From the NCBI GenBank assembly GCA_005880315.1, contig VBHB01000086.1:1-32172 (forward strand): a DNA stretch of 32,172 bases, given 5' to 3'. Source of the DNA: Chloroflexota bacterium. GTDB taxonomy: Bacteria; Chloroflexota; Dormibacteria; Dormibacterales; Dormibacteraceae. The first letter of the stretch is position 1. Every line of letters begins with the position of its first letter. A program made the position numbers and the translations under genes. Shown in pieces: positions 21,229-28,761 of this stretch. The notes below the pieces were generated by a model, which made no database searches, was not told where the DNA came from, and saw only the letters and a program-made list of their open reading frames with translations.

Positions 21229-21999
21229 TCAGAAGCCGGAAGGCCACGCGAAGGCCGGCGGCGGAACAACCATCGGCGGGCTGATCTCGAGCGTGATCAC
21301 CTCGTGGTTCGCTAGCACGATGCTTTTGGGGTCGCCGGCGTACAGCTGTGGTCCCTCCCCGTTCCCGCGATCCACGTAAATGACCAGCTTTTGGTCGGGT
21401 GCGAGGACGAAAGACGAGACATGAGCTGAGTCGAGCGGCTGCGCTTTGACTCCCCACGCACCCCAGACCGCAAAGAAGTCACCGAGCGTGAAGGTGCGGT
21501 CGGCGGGCGCCTCGACGTGGATGATTCCGGGCTCGCCGCTGTGCATGTGCAGCCAGTAGTAGCAAAAGGAGCTCCGGCCAACGGCTGTGGGGATGGCGAC
21601 GATGCGGCCCTGGTAGAGGATCTGCACCGCTGCGTGGTAGTGGACCTGCGTGTGCTCGAGCTGATCGCAAGGGATGGCGGTGGAAGCACTTTGGCCGCTG
21701 GCGGGCGTCTGGGTGGCAGCCGGGGTCGGGGTGTTGAAGCGAGACACGGCCACGTAGCTCATCACGGCGACGACCACCAGCACGATCGCCGTGACACCGG
21801 CGACCAGCCCGACCAGGGCGCCGGTGGAGAGGCCGCGCCGGGTCGGTTGGGCGGCTCCGGCCGCGACCCAGGCCCGGCCGGTCCACCGCCACGATCCATC
21901 CGATGACAGTGCCGGCTTCCAGCCCGCGCCGTCCCACCACCAGTACCCGTCAGGCGAGAACGTGGTCGGGCTTTGCATGTGGCCGGGGGGTTGCGCCAC
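21229..21999 (-). CDS. Membrane-anchored His-rich surface protein, copy A
   Basis: A 256-residue protein. The N-terminus has two Trp-rich motifs (SPDGYWWWDGAGWKPALS and SDGSWRWTGRAWV, like DUF2510), then one transmembrane helix (LVGLVAGVTAIVLVVVAVMSYVAV) and a Thr/Pro/Ala linker. The outside domain carries HTQVHYHAAVQI, CYYWLHMHSGEPGIIHVEAP, FTLGDFFAVWGAWG and NHEVITLEI. Six or more His and two Cys are shared with the paralogue upstream, suggesting a metal site or disulfide. The function is unknown. GTG 21999 lies 6 nt after TAGCCT, so the transcript may start at the codon. It probably has its own promoter although it follows copy B by 48 bp. Confidence 0.78.
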   Translation of the reverse strand: MAQPPGHMQSPTTFSPDGYWWWDGAGWKPALSSDGSWRWTGRAWVAAGAAQPTRRGLSTGALVGLVAGVTAIVLVVVAVMSYVAVSRFNTPTPAATQTPASGQSASTAIPCDQLEHTQVHYHAAVQILYQGRIVAIPTAVGRSSFCYYWLHMHSGEPGIIHVEAPADRTFTLGDFFAVWGAWGVKAQPLDSAHVSSFVLAPDQKLVIYVDRGNGEGPQLYAGDPKSIVLANHEVITLEISPPMVVPPPAFAWPSGF

Positions 22000-22005
22000 C
22001 CGCGA

Positions 22006-22011
22006 AGGCTA
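22006..22011 (-). promoter_or_regulatory. -10-like TAGCCT for surface protein A
   Basis: On the minus strand TAGCCT ends 6 nt before GTG 21999, the spacing expected of a leaderless start. It lies in the short gap between the two paralogues. Confidence 0.35.
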
Positions 22012-22047
22012 CCCGATGGCCCTCGCGATCCTCTTTATGAAGGGGCC

Positions 22048-22737
22048 TCAGAGCCCCTTGTTGGTGCCCGAGTTCCAGTCGAACGCCGGCGGCGGCGTCG
22101 GCTTGTCGTTGGTGATCTCGATGGTGATCACCTCATGAGTCTTCAGGACGATCGACTTCGGGTCGCCGTTGTACAGGACCCCGCCCTTGCCGTCGCTGGC
22201 ATCGACGTAGACGTAGATCTTCTCGTTCGGCCCAAGGGTGAAAGACGAGACATGTGTGGCATCGAATGGCACCGCGCCTTTACCGCTGTCTTTCGACCAC
22301 TGATCCCAGACCTGGAAGAACTGGCCCAGGGTGAATGTGTCGTTCAAGGGAGATTCGATGTGGATGATGTCCGGATACGCGGTGTGGACGTGGAGCCAGT
22401 AGTAGCAGGTCGGCGTCGACTCCCCGCCCTGGATTCCGATCCCTCCAGGAAGGCGGACCTGATCTCCCTCGTGGATGATCCGGAGCGCGGCGTGGTAGTG
22501 GGTTTGCGTCTGTTCGAGGTGGTCGCAGGTGACCCCGGCCACCTTCGGCGTGGGGGCCGCCCGGTTGTTGACGAAGTTGTAAACAATGAGGCCGATCGCG
22601 AAGGCCACGAGGATCGCGCCGACGGCTACCGGCAGCATGGGGATGTCCGGACCGGTCTTGACCTTCGGCGGCAGCCGCCGACCGGTCTTCCCCTTCGCCC
22701 CCCGCTGGGGCGCCTTCGTACGCGTCGATGAGGCCAT
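22048..22737 (-). CDS. Membrane-anchored His-rich surface protein, copy B
   Basis: A 229-residue paralogue of the following gene. A basic N-terminus (RTKAPQRGAKGKTGRRLPPK) and one transmembrane helix (PVAVGAILVAFAIGLIVYNFV) precede the same outside domain: HLEQTQTHYHAALRII, CYYWLHVHTAYPDIIHIESP, FTLGQFFQVWDQWS, HVSSFTLGPNEKIYVYVD and THEVITIEI. It lacks the Trp-rich cytoplasmic motifs of copy A. ATG 22737 is chosen because a -10-like TATTCT lies 8 nt before it; the longer frame runs antisense through rpsF. The conserved His and Cys suggest a metal-binding or redox surface domain, but no function is known. Confidence 0.8.
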   Translation of the reverse strand: MASSTRTKAPQRGAKGKTGRRLPPKVKTGPDIPMLPVAVGAILVAFAIGLIVYNFVNNRAAPTPKVAGVTCDHLEQTQTHYHAALRIIHEGDQVRLPGGIGIQGGESTPTCYYWLHVHTAYPDIIHIESPLNDTFTLGQFFQVWDQWSKDSGKGAVPFDATHVSSFTLGPNEKIYVYVDASDGKGGVLYNGDPKSIVLKTHEVITIEITNDKPTPPPAFDWNSGTNKGL

Positions 22738-22744
22738 GCCTTGA

Positions 22745-22751
22745 TAGAATA
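22745..22751. promoter_or_regulatory. Shared two-way -10 element between surface protein B and rpsF
   Basis: TAGAAT (22745-22750) on the + strand and TATTCT (22751-22746) on the minus strand overlap. The minus copy gives a near-leaderless start for surface protein B; the + copy would give rpsF an ~80-nt leader. Confidence 0.4.
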
Positions 22752-22836
22752 CCGACCTACCCTTTCTGGCCTCGGCCGGTTGGCATGTGCCTCCCGTTCT
22801 GACCGCGGCCTGAACCCATAGGAAGGAGGCTCCCCA

Positions 22837-23241
22837 TTGCGGGAATACGAAGTTCTGTACATCGTTCGCGCCGACCTGGACGACGACAAGGTCCAAGACG
22901 TGGTCAAGCGCGTCAACACGCTGATCGAGCGATCTGGCGGAGTCGCCGAGCGCACCAACCTCTGGGGCAAGCGAAAGCTCGCCTACGAGGTCAAGCATCA
23001 AAAGGAAGGCTCGTACGTCCTCCAGGATTTCCAGATCGATCAGGGACGCATCCCCGAGCTCGAGGCCGCGCTCAAGATCACCGAAGAGGTTCTCCGGCAT
23101 CTCATCGTGCGCAAGCCGGAGAAAGCCGCACCGGCCCCCGTCGTGCCGCCGCCCCCGGCGGAGGTCGTCCTCGAGCCAATCGCAGTCGAACCGGAACCGG
23201 TGGCGGCCAAATCGATGGGTGATCGGGAGGAGGAGTCTTAG
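22837..23241 (+). CDS. rpsF: 30S ribosomal protein S6
   Basis: REYEVLYIVRADLDDDKVQDV, WGKRKLAYEVKHQKEGSYVL and EEVLRHLIVRK are classic S6 signatures. The 134-residue form adds a ~35-residue Pro/Ala/Glu-rich tail. S6 binds S18 and 16S rRNA in the small subunit. TTG 22837 has the best Shine-Dalgarno in the window, GGAAGGAGG (22821-22829), in contrast to the many near-leaderless genes around it. It heads the rpsF-ssb-rpsR operon. Confidence 0.96.
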   Translation: MREYEVLYIVRADLDDDKVQDVVKRVNTLIERSGGVAERTNLWGKRKLAYEVKHQKEGSYVLQDFQIDQGRIPELEAALKITEEVLRHLIVRKPEKAAPAPVVPPPPAEVVLEPIAVEPEPVAAKSMGDREEES

Positions 23242-23243
23242 AG

Positions 23244-23699
23244 ATGTCGAACCTCAACAAGGCAATGCTCATCGGCCGGCTCACCAAGGATCCCGAGATG
23301 CGTTACACGCCGAGCGGCACCGCGGTCACCAACTTCAGCATCGCCACCAACCGGTGGTCCACCGGTCCGGACGGCGAGCGGAAAGAGTTCACCGACTATC
23401 ACAACATCGTCGCGTACCCGATCGGCAAGCGAAACCTCGCCGAGACGGTGGCGCAGTACACGCGCAAGGGCGCGCTCGTCTTCGTTGAAGGCCGCATCCA
23501 GACCCGGTCGTGGGAAGGCCAGGATGGGCAGAAAAGACGGGTGACCGAGATCATCGCCAACGACGTGCAGTTCCTCGAGCCCCGTGGAGCAACCGCAGGA
23601 GCCGGGGCGCCTGCGCGCAGCGCAGCCGCGACACACGACGACATCCCCGCGCCGGACGACGCGCCCCGCGACGTCGACCCCGACGACATACCTTTCTAG
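23244..23699 (+). CDS. ssb: Single-stranded DNA-binding protein
   Basis: A 151-residue SSB with an OB fold (NKAMLIGRLTKDPEMRYTPS, FSIATNRW, EFTDYHNIVAYPIGKRNLAE, GALVFVEGRIQTRSWEGQDG), a short disordered linker and the acidic partner-binding tip DDIPF. It binds ssDNA in replication and repair, docking other enzymes through its tip. It begins 2 bp after rpsF, with GGAGGAG upstream of the ATG, and sits in the normal place between rpsF and rpsR. Confidence 0.97.
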   Translation: MSNLNKAMLIGRLTKDPEMRYTPSGTAVTNFSIATNRWSTGPDGERKEFTDYHNIVAYPIGKRNLAETVAQYTRKGALVFVEGRIQTRSWEGQDGQKRRVTEIIANDVQFLEPRGATAGAGAPARSAAATHDDIPAPDDAPRDVDPDDIPF

Positions 23700-23708
23700 G
23701 AGTTACCC

Positions 23709-23984
23709 ATGGCAGTCAACCGTCCACAACGCGACTCGAGCAGCGGCGGCGGGTCGAGAGGTCCGAAGCGCCAGCACCGAAAGGTGTGCAGCTTCTGCGT
23801 CGAGAAGGTGCAGTACATCGACTACAAGGAGATCTCGCGCCTTCGCCGTTTCGTCAGCGACCGCGGCAAGATCCTCCCTCGCCGCGTGACGGGCACCTGT
23901 GCCCGCCACCAGCGCCCACTCACAACGGCGCTGGAGCGCGCGCGAGCGATCGCACTATTGCCGTACACCACGGAGCAGCACTAG
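23709..23984 (+). CDS. rpsR: 30S ribosomal protein S18 (zinc-binding form)
   Basis: 91 residues with [40 protein letters not shown] and [20 protein letters not shown]. The C+ zinc-ribbon form is intact: Cys27, Cys30, Cys64 and His67. AGGAG precedes ATG 23709. It follows ssb by 9 bp. The next expected gene, rplI, is absent; an aminotransferase follows after hairpins. Confidence 0.97.
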   Translation: MAVNRPQRDSSSGGGSRGPKRQHRKVCSFCVEKVQYIDYKEISRLRRFVSDRGKILPRRVTGTCARHQRPLTTALERARAIALLPYTTEQH

Positions 23985-23994
23985 CTTTCCCCCT

Positions 23995-24040
23995 CCTCCC
24001 CACTTGTGGGGAGGTCGCCCCGGCCCTTCAGGGCCCGGGC
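23995..24040. repeat. Two adjacent hairpins after rpsR (terminator or extragenic palindromic repeat)
   Basis: CCTCCCCA/TGGGGAGG with a 4-nt loop (23995-24014) is followed by a 10-position stem with one mismatch (24017-24026 with 24031-24040, loop TTCA). It lies between the ribosomal operon and the aminotransferase. The C/G-rich form resembles repeated extragenic palindromes of other genomes; no T-tract follows. Confidence 0.55.
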
Positions 24041-24051
24041 GGGTGGGGGGA

Positions 24052-24057
24052 TACAAT
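24052..24057 (+). promoter_or_regulatory. -10-like TACAAT for the serine module
   Basis: TACAAT lies 37 nt before ATG 24095, just after the hairpins, giving a leader of about 30 nt that carries GGAG at ribosome-binding distance. Confidence 0.4.
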
Positions 24058-24094
24058 TCGGGTCGCCGCCGCAACCCAATTTCGGAGCGCGCCC

Positions 24095-25246
24095 ATGACC
24101 TTCCAGACCCAGCTTCGAATTCCCGGCCCGACACCTCTTCCCGAGAGGGTCGTTCGCAGCATGAGCCGGCCGATGATCGACCACCGAGGGCCGGAGTTTG
24201 CCGCCATCCTCGCCGAGATCACAGCTGGTGCGAAGCGAGTTTTCAAGACGTCCAACGACCTGCTGCTGCTCACATCGTCGGGCACCGGCGGTCTCGAATC
24301 GGCGGTCGCCAACCTGGTGTCGCCGGGCGACGAGGTCATCGTCGCGCTGAGCGGCAACTTCGGCGAGCGCTTCGCCGCCCTGGCCGCCGCCTATGGGGCG
24401 GATGTCGTGCGGCTGGAGTTCGAGTGGGGGCAGCCGGTTGACCCTGACGACCTCGCCAAGGTTGTCGAGCGCCATCCGCAAGCCAAGACCCTCCTCCTCA
24501 CCCACAACGAGACTTCGACGGGACTGACCAACCCGCTGCGCGAGCTCGCTCGCGTGGGGCGGGATGCCGGCCGAATCGTGGTCGTCGACGGTGTCAGCTC
24601 CATCAGCTCGATCGATATCGAGACCGACGCCTGGGGGATCGACGTCGCGGTCAGCGGCTCGCAGAAGGGCTGGATGGCGCCGCCGGGATTGGCGCTGGTC
24701 AGCGTGAGCGAGCGGGCGTGGGCGCAGCAGGCCAAGGCACGCTCGCCGCGCTTCTATTTCGACTGGAAGGAGGCCAAGGTCTGGGCCGAGAAGGGCATGA
24801 CGCCTTTCACCCCGGCGGTCGGCGTCGCCTTTGCATTGCAGGAGGGCCTGCGCATGCTGGAAGAAGAGGGTCTCGACCACGTCTACGAGCGCCACGCGCG
24901 GCTCGCCAGGGCCGCGCAGGCAGGGCTCAAGGCGCTGGGCTTCCAGCTCTTCGCTCAGGAGGGCTACCGCTCCAACACGGTGACCTCCGCGCTGCCGCCA
25001 CCAGGACTCGACGTTGCCGCTCTACGGACGCTCCTGAGCGAGAAGTACGGCGTCGTGATCGCCGGCGGCCAGGGCAAGATGAACGGCAAGATGGTCAGGG
25101 TCGGCCACCTGGGCGCAGTCGCCGAGGGCGACGTGGTGCAGGTGCTGTGGGCGATCGAGCAGGCGCTCGAGGAGCTCGACGTTGCGCCCGCGGAGGGCCG
25201 TGGAGTGGCCGCCGCGACCGCGTCATTGCAGGGCGTCCCGGCTTAG
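24095..25246 (+). CDS. Class V PLP-dependent aminotransferase (serine/phosphoserine/alanine-glyoxylate type)
   Basis: A 383-residue fold-type I enzyme with RIPGPTPLPERVVRSMSRPM and DHRGPEFAAILAEI at the N-terminus, LLLTSSGTGGLESAVANLV, LLTHNETSTGLTNPL, VVDGVSSISSIDIE and the PLP lysine in SGSQKGWMAPPGL (Lys191). It belongs to the serine-pyruvate/alanine-glyoxylate aminotransferase group. Directly followed by serA, it most likely works as the phosphoserine aminotransferase converting 3-phosphohydroxypyruvate with glutamate, in place of a classic SerC. ATG 24095 is chosen because it has GGAG and matches the family N-terminus; the longer frame crosses rpsR. Confidence 0.88.
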   Translation: MTFQTQLRIPGPTPLPERVVRSMSRPMIDHRGPEFAAILAEITAGAKRVFKTSNDLLLLTSSGTGGLESAVANLVSPGDEVIVALSGNFGERFAALAAAYGADVVRLEFEWGQPVDPDDLAKVVERHPQAKTLLLTHNETSTGLTNPLRELARVGRDAGRIVVVDGVSSISSIDIETDAWGIDVAVSGSQKGWMAPPGLALVSVSERAWAQQAKARSPRFYFDWKEAKVWAEKGMTPFTPAVGVAFALQEGLRMLEEEGLDHVYERHARLARAAQAGLKALGFQLFAQEGYRSNTVTSALPPPGLDVAALRTLLSEKYGVVIAGGQGKMNGKMVRVGHLGAVAEGDVVQVLWAIEQALEELDVAPAEGRGVAAATASLQGVPA

Positions 25247-25254
25247 TGACGACC

Positions 25255-25260
25255 TAGACT
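25255..25260 (+). promoter_or_regulatory. -10-like TAGACT in front of serA
   Basis: TAGACT lies 9 nt before GTG 25270, after the aminotransferase stop. It may give serA a second, near-leaderless transcript. Confidence 0.3.
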
Positions 25261-25269
25261 CAAGGCACC

Positions 25270-26850
25270 GTGCCCCGGATCCTCGTCGCCGACCCGCTCG
25301 CCGAGGATGGCCTCGAACGGTTGCGTCGCGCCGGTGAGGTGATCGTCGCCGCCAAGCTTGCCGAAGCCGAGCTGATCGAGCGCATCCCCGAGTTCGACGC
25401 ACTCGTCGTCCGCAGCGAGACGAAGGTGACGGCGCCTGTGCTCGAAGCGGGCAAGCGTCTGCGGGTGGTCGGTCGCGCCGGAGTTGGGGTGGACAACATC
25501 GATGTTCCCGCCGCCACCCGCAAGGGAATCCTCGTCGTCAACGCGCCCCGCGGAAACATCGTCGCCGCCGCCGAGCACACCATCGCGCTGCTCTTCGCGC
25601 TGGCGCGCTCGGTGCCGCAGGCCGACGCCTCGGTCAAGCGTGGTGAGTGGACCCGTTCCAAGTTCATCGGCACGGAGATCCGTGGCAAGACTCTCGGCAT
25701 CATCGGTCTCGGCAACGTCGGCTCCGAGGTGGCCAAGCGCGCGCATGGCCTGGAGATGGAGGTCATCGCCTACGACCCGGTCGTCTCCGTCGAGCGCGCG
25801 GAGCTCTTCAACGTGCAGCTCGTGCCGCTCAACGAGCTTCTCGAGCGAGCGGATTTCGTCACCGTTCACGTACCTCTCGTCGACGCCAACCGCCACCTGA
25901 TCGGCGCGCCGGAGCTGGCTCTGCTCAAACCGAGCGCGCGGCTCGTCAACACCGCGCGGGGAGGAATCGTCGACGAAGAGGCTCTGTGCAAGGCGCTCGA
26001 ATCAGGGCGGTTGGCGGCCGCGGCGGCGGACGTCTTCGAGCACGAGCCCGCCGGCGAGAGCCCTCTTTTCCGCCTGCCCAACTTCATCGCCACCCCCCAC
26101 ATCGCAGCCTCCACGGTGGAAGCGCAGGCGTCAGTCGCATTCGACGTGGCCGAGGAGGTGGCGGCGGTGCTGGCGGGCGACATACCTCGCTATGCCGTCA
26201 ACGCACCGGCGTTGCCGCCAGAGGAGCTCGCTTATGTGCGCCCGTTCGCGCTGCTGACCGAGCGCCTGGCCGCGCTGCACCGGCAGCTGTTCGAAGGTCG
26301 GGTTGGTGCGATCGAGCTCGAGTTCGAGGGCGAGCTTGCGGAGCATGACGTCAACCTGCTGGTCGCGGCAGCGATTCGAGGCGTCCTGCAGCCCTTCACT
26401 GAAGATCGCATCAACTCCGTCAATGCGCGACTGATCGCATCGAGCCGAGGCGTCAAACTGATCGAGCGGAGGAGTCCCGCACATGGAAGCTATGCCAGCC
26501 TCGTCACGTTGCGAATGCACGGCCACGAACTGGCCGGGACTGTGCTCATGGGAGAGCCACGCGCGACCCGGATCGATTCGTTTCGGGTCGATCTAATGCC
26601 CGAAGGACGCTTCCTTGTCAGCCGGCACGAGGACCGGCCTGGCGTGGTTGGCAGTTTTGGCACCATTTTGGGCAAGCACGACGTCAATATCGCGAGCATG
26701 CAGGTGGGCCGCGATGCGCCGCGTGGTAACGCGATGATGATTCTCGCGGTCGACGATCCCGTCGGCAGCGATGTGCTCGCTCGGTTGCGCGAGGTGGAGG
26801 GCATGTCCGACCTTCGCTACGTCGAGCTCGGGGGCACATCCGATAGCTGA
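25270..26850 (+). CDS. serA: D-3-phosphoglycerate dehydrogenase (long form with ASB and ACT domains)
   Basis: A 526-residue long-form SerA. The catalytic/NAD domain has LGIIGLGNVGSEVAKRA (near 145), VNTARGGIVDEEAL (near 226), DVFEHEP and ATPHIAASTVEAQ with the catalytic His (near 276). An intervening ASB-type domain and a C-terminal ACT domain from ~446 (RFLVSRHEDRPGVVGSFGTI, HDVNIASMQVGRD) follow, the latter binding serine for feedback control in related enzymes. It oxidises 3-phosphoglycerate to phosphohydroxypyruvate, the first step of serine synthesis. GTG 25270 starts it, 23 bp after the aminotransferase. Confidence 0.96.
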   Translation: MPRILVADPLAEDGLERLRRAGEVIVAAKLAEAELIERIPEFDALVVRSETKVTAPVLEAGKRLRVVGRAGVGVDNIDVPAATRKGILVVNAPRGNIVAAAEHTIALLFALARSVPQADASVKRGEWTRSKFIGTEIRGKTLGIIGLGNVGSEVAKRAHGLEMEVIAYDPVVSVERAELFNVQLVPLNELLERADFVTVHVPLVDANRHLIGAPELALLKPSARLVNTARGGIVDEEALCKALESGRLAAAAADVFEHEPAGESPLFRLPNFIATPHIAASTVEAQASVAFDVAEEVAAVLAGDIPRYAVNAPALPPEELAYVRPFALLTERLAALHRQLFEGRVGAIELEFEGELAEHDVNLLVAAAIRGVLQPFTEDRINSVNARLIASSRGVKLIERRSPAHGSYASLVTLRMHGHELAGTVLMGEPRATRIDSFRVDLMPEGRFLVSRHEDRPGVVGSFGTILGKHDVNIASMQVGRDAPRGNAMMILAVDDPVGSDVLARLREVEGMSDLRYVELGGTSDS

Positions 26851-27991
26851 CGTACGAGCCCTGCCCGGAATCCGATACCGACTTGCAAGCGCCGGCAATC
26901 CCAGCACGCTCGTCGCCCCGCCGTATGACGTCATCCCGGACTCCGAGCTCGCGAAATACCAGCGCCTTTCGCCCTTCAACGTCGTTCACGTCACGCGTCC
27001 GGGCTCGGACTACGAAGGTGCCGCCCGGACCTTTCAGGAGTGGGTGGAAAAGGGCGTCGTCCAGGCCGACGAGCCGTCCATGTACGTCCACGAAGTCACC
27101 TTCGACGGCCGGCGCCGCCATGACATGATCGCCGCGCTGCGTCTACAGCCCTACTCAGACCGCGTGGTCTTCCCGCACGAGCGCACCCACCGCGGACCCA
27201 AAGAGGACCGGCTGGCCCTGATGCGCGCAACCCACATGAGCCTCGAGCCCTTGTGGTTCGTATATGAAGGACGCGCCGGCGGCGTGAAAGGGATCACGGA
27301 CGTTGTCAGCCAGCGCTCGCCGGCAGTCGCGTTTCTTGGCCCCGACGGCACGGAGCACCGGCTGTGGACGATCACCGATCGCGTGATCCAGGCGGCTGTG
27401 CATGCAGCTTTCGAGGGCATGCCCGTGCTGATCGCCGACGGGCACCATCGTTACGAGACTGCCCTTGCCTACGCGGAGGAGGCAGGCGGCTCAGCCGACG
27501 CCAGCTCTCGTTTCACTATGGCGGTGCTCACCGATATCGACGATCCCGGTCTGCAGGTGCTGCCCACTCACCGGGTGCTCAAGGCCGGTGTTACGGTCAG
27601 CGGCGGCGACGACGCGCCGTCGCTGGAGGCTACCCTCGCCGGCCTCCACGGCCGGGTGGCGGCCGGCGCCTATCACGACCACCGATTCCAGGTGCTGCCA
27701 TTGGAAGGAGAGGTGGCCCTTGTCGAGTTACATGAGCAGGTGATCGACAACATCCTGGGCAAGCGGAACCCGGAAGACTTCCTTCTGTACACCCGCGATG
27801 CGACCGAGGCGGTGCGCTGGGTCGACGAGGGTGTGGGGGTTGGCGCCTTCTTCCTGGACGCACCCGACGTGCGGCAGGTTTTGCGGCTGGCCAAGGCGGG
27901 GAAAACACTTCCGCAGAAGAGCACCTACTTTTACCCCAAGCCACCGTCCGGGATGGTATTTCTCCGTCTCGATCCAGATCGGCGGCTATAG
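26843..27991 (+). CDS. DUF1015 family protein; start codon unclear
   Basis: About 382 residues with family features: VAPPYDVIPDSELAKYQRLSP, FNVVHVTRPGSDY, LQPYSDRVVFPHERTHRGPK, LIADGHHRYETALAYAEE, LPTHRVLK. DUF1015 genes often sit next to serA, and here it follows serA, so a role in serine or phosphoserine metabolism is plausible but unproven. Homologues begin M-A-D-(I/V)-R; the matching stretch here is I-A-D-V-R, with ATA at 26843 in the Met position, overlapping the serA end by 8 bp. The only standard in-frame start upstream is GTG 26771, adding 24 residues inside serA. Identity of the protein is solid; the start is not. Confidence 0.82.
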   Translation: MADVRALPGIRYRLASAGNPSTLVAPPYDVIPDSELAKYQRLSPFNVVHVTRPGSDYEGAARTFQEWVEKGVVQADEPSMYVHEVTFDGRRRHDMIAALRLQPYSDRVVFPHERTHRGPKEDRLALMRATHMSLEPLWFVYEGRAGGVKGITDVVSQRSPAVAFLGPDGTEHRLWTITDRVIQAAVHAAFEGMPVLIADGHHRYETALAYAEEAGGSADASSRFTMAVLTDIDDPGLQVLPTHRVLKAGVTVSGGDDAPSLEATLAGLHGRVAAGAYHDHRFQVLPLEGEVALVELHEQVIDNILGKRNPEDFLLYTRDATEAVRWVDEGVGVGAFFLDAPDVRQVLRLAKAGKTLPQKSTYFYPKPPSGMVFLRLDPDRRL

Positions 27992-28018
27992 TTAGGAACC
28001 CGAAGCAAGAACTGAAAA

Positions 28019-28372
28019 ATGCCCACATACGGTTATCGCTGTAGCAACTGCGGCCACGAGTTCGAGATCCAGCAAAAGATCACCGATCCGCCTCTAAAGG
28101 CGTGCCCGAAATGCGAGGGGAAGCTGAGCAAGATCCTGTACCCGGTCGGCATCAGCTTCAAGGGCAGCGGGTTCTACTCCACTGACTACAAGGGGTCGGG
28201 CAAGGACTCGGCGGGCTCCAGCGACGGCTCCGCAGGCTCCAGCGACGGCGCCGCCGCCTCGTCGAATAGCTCAAAGGGCTCAGAGAGCAAGGCCGAGACC
28301 AAGTCAGAATCGAAGGCGGACAAGAAGTCAGAGTCCAAGTCAGATTCAAAAACGGAGAAGAAAGCTTCCTAG
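28019..28372 (+). CDS. FmdB-like zinc-ribbon protein with Ser/Lys-rich tail
   Basis: The first ~50 of 117 residues are the FmdB/CxxC_CXXC zinc ribbon: PTYGYRCSNCGHEFEIQQ and ACPKCEGKLSKILYP, with Cys8, 11, 29 and 32, then SFKGSGFYSTDYK. The rest is low-complexity Ser/Gly/Lys/Glu (SAGSSDGSAGSSDG, then lysine-serine repeats), expected to be disordered. FmdB was named for a regulator of formamidase/amidase genes, but its role is not well known. TATAGT (27987-27992) is a possible -10 overlapping the end of the DUF1015 gene. The thioredoxin start follows its stop directly. Confidence 0.88.
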   Translation: MPTYGYRCSNCGHEFEIQQKITDPPLKACPKCEGKLSKILYPVGISFKGSGFYSTDYKGSGKDSAGSSDGSAGSSDGAAASSNSSKGSESKAETKSESKADKKSESKSDSKTEKKAS

Positions 28373-28723
28373 ATGGCAGAGACAGGCGCAGAGATACAGG
28401 CGGTCACCGACGCGGAGTTCGAGTCCATCGTCCTGAAGGCAGACCGGCCGGTGCTGGTGGATTTCTGGGCGGCCTGGTGCGGCCCATGCCGGATGATCGC
28501 CCCCATCGTCGAGCAGCTCCACGGCGAGCTCGGCGACAAGGTGACCGTCATGAAGATGGACATCGACGAGAACCCGGCCACGCCCATCTCGCTGGGGATC
28601 GCCTCGATCCCAACCGTGATCATCTTCAAGGATGGCAAGCCCGCGGATAGGACCGTCGGCTACCGCCCCAACATGAAGGGCGACCTCAAGGCCAAGCTCG
28701 AAGCGCTGATCAGTCCGGCCTAA
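28373..28723 (+). CDS. trxA: Thioredoxin
   Basis: 116 residues with VLVDFWAAWCGPCRMIAPIVEQ (active-site Cys36 and Cys39), KMDIDENPATPISLGIASIPTVIIFKDGK with the cis-Pro, and TVGYRPNM. It is a cytoplasmic protein disulfide reductase. ATG 28373 immediately follows the FmdB stop, so the two are co-translated. Length and motifs are ordinary for the family. Confidence 0.95.
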   Translation: MAETGAEIQAVTDAEFESIVLKADRPVLVDFWAAWCGPCRMIAPIVEQLHGELGDKVTVMKMDIDENPATPISLGIASIPTVIIFKDGKPADRTVGYRPNMKGDLKAKLEALISPA

Positions 28724-28749
28724 GTCCTGCCAGCAGGCGGAAAGCTGGC

Positions 28750-28755
28750 TATTGT
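28750..28755 (+). promoter_or_regulatory. -10-like TATTGT for the 28762 gene
   Basis: TATTGT ends 6 nt before GTG 28762, so transcription would begin on the start codon itself, a leaderless arrangement. Confidence 0.4.
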
Positions 28756-28761
28756 TCTCGC

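Noticed and set aside
22738-23100. N-terminal extension of surface protein B antisense to rpsF
   Set aside because: It covers rpsF on the other strand and lacks conserved features; ATG 22737 gives a normal anchor and has a -10-like box.
23510-24094. Long N-terminal extension of the aminotransferase frame across ssb and rpsR
   Set aside because: It overlaps two certain genes in another frame and has no family match; the ATG at 24095 fits the family start and has GGAG.
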